The notes beneath the pieces were generated by a model. The model was not told where the DNA came from, did no database searches, and was given only the letters and a program-made list of their open reading frames with translations. A program made the position numbers and the translations under genes. Of a stretch of 5,148 bases of DNA, positions 5,056 through 5,148 are shown in pieces (the first letter of the stretch is position 1; the number at the start of each line of letters is the position of its first letter). Where the stretch lies: NCBI GenBank assembly GCA_016208345.1, contig JACQYG010000309.1:1-5148 (forward strand), read 5' to 3'. This DNA is from Chloroflexota bacterium. GTDB lineage: Bacteria > Chloroflexota > DTOL01 > JACQYG01.

Positions 5056-5148
5056 TCAGCGCTTCTGTACTAGTGTAGAAGCCTCTACCCTGGTGGCCTG
5101 GAGGAAGCCGACGAACATCAGGACCGCACCCAGGAACTCCCCCAGATA
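5056..5148 (-). CDS. C-terminal end of a probable membrane protein (partial)
   Basis: Only the last 30 codons are in the window, ending at TGA 5056-5058. They read EFLGAVLMFVGFLQATR followed by VEASTLVQKR. The hydrophobic run followed by a charged tail suggests a final transmembrane helix with a short tail exposed outside the membrane. The family cannot be named from so little. A second minus frame is also open to 4973, but it is Gly/Pro/Arg-rich, lacks structure and runs through the hairpin at 4995-5027, so I prefer this one. It has the same orientation as the small ORF and the gcv genes. Confidence 0.5.
   Translation of the reverse strand, partial: YLGEFLGAVLMFVGFLQATRVEASTLVQKR

Noticed and set aside
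4789..5073. Plus-strand 94-codon frame, and the overlapping 61-codon frame at 4730-4915
   Set aside because: Both run antisense to the small membrane ORF and across the inverted repeats. No good ribosome site and no coherent protein features.
4973..5148. Alternative minus-strand frame at the right edge ending at TAA 4973
   Set aside because: Gly/Pro/Arg-rich with no hydrophobic or domain pattern, and it reads through the long hairpin. The frame ending at 5056 has a coherent membrane helix.

Overview
The window carries a glycine cleavage system operon on the minus strand. From right to left, in the direction of transcription, it reads gcvT, gcvH, gcvPA and gcvPB, with gcvPB still open at the left edge. 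All four genes are recognised from protein motifs. The split two-subunit P-protein (GcvPA plus GcvPB), the high GC content, the strong Shine-Dalgarno sites and the many short intergenic repeats suggest a free-living GC-rich bacterium. The protein sequences remind me of Chloroflexota (Anaerolineae-like) or a neighbouring lineage. That placement is an inference and no database search was possible. The lpd gene for the L-protein is not in the window.

Layout: 1-1495 gcvPB (minus, 3' end missing), 1492-2829 gcvPA, 2829-3224 gcvH, then a 117-base gap full of short repeats and one perfect 15-bp palindrome, 3342-4433 gcvT with a GTG start. gcvH/gcvPA overlap as TGATG and gcvPA/gcvPB as ATGA, so those three are probably translationally coupled. 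Upstream of gcvT is a roughly 159-nt leader containing two exact 25-bp repeats. It is preceded by an almost consensus sigma70-type promoter (TTGACC, 17 bp, TATACT, extended -10). An 18-bp perfect AT-rich palindrome centred near -70 is a good operator candidate. The leader does not match a glycine riboswitch.

The right-hand 500 bases hold a 58-codon minus-strand ORF (4675-4851) encoding a single-pass membrane peptide, with a GTG start and an eight-base Shine-Dalgarno match. Upstream of it is an elaborate set of mutually exclusive stem-loops and a possible 11-codon leader peptide. Further right are a long hairpin (4995-5027) and the last 30 codons of another probable membrane protein (5056-5148).

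Together the gcv genes decarboxylate glycine (GcvPA/PB), carry the aminomethyl group on lipoyl-GcvH and hand it to tetrahydrofolate (GcvT), giving 5,10-methylene-THF, ammonia and CO2. The most novel material is non-coding: the candidate riboregulated membrane-peptide locus, the gcvT leader repeats, and the reading of the gcvPB frame into a 9-bp tandem repeat. No phage, transposon, CRISPR array, tRNA or rRNA was seen.
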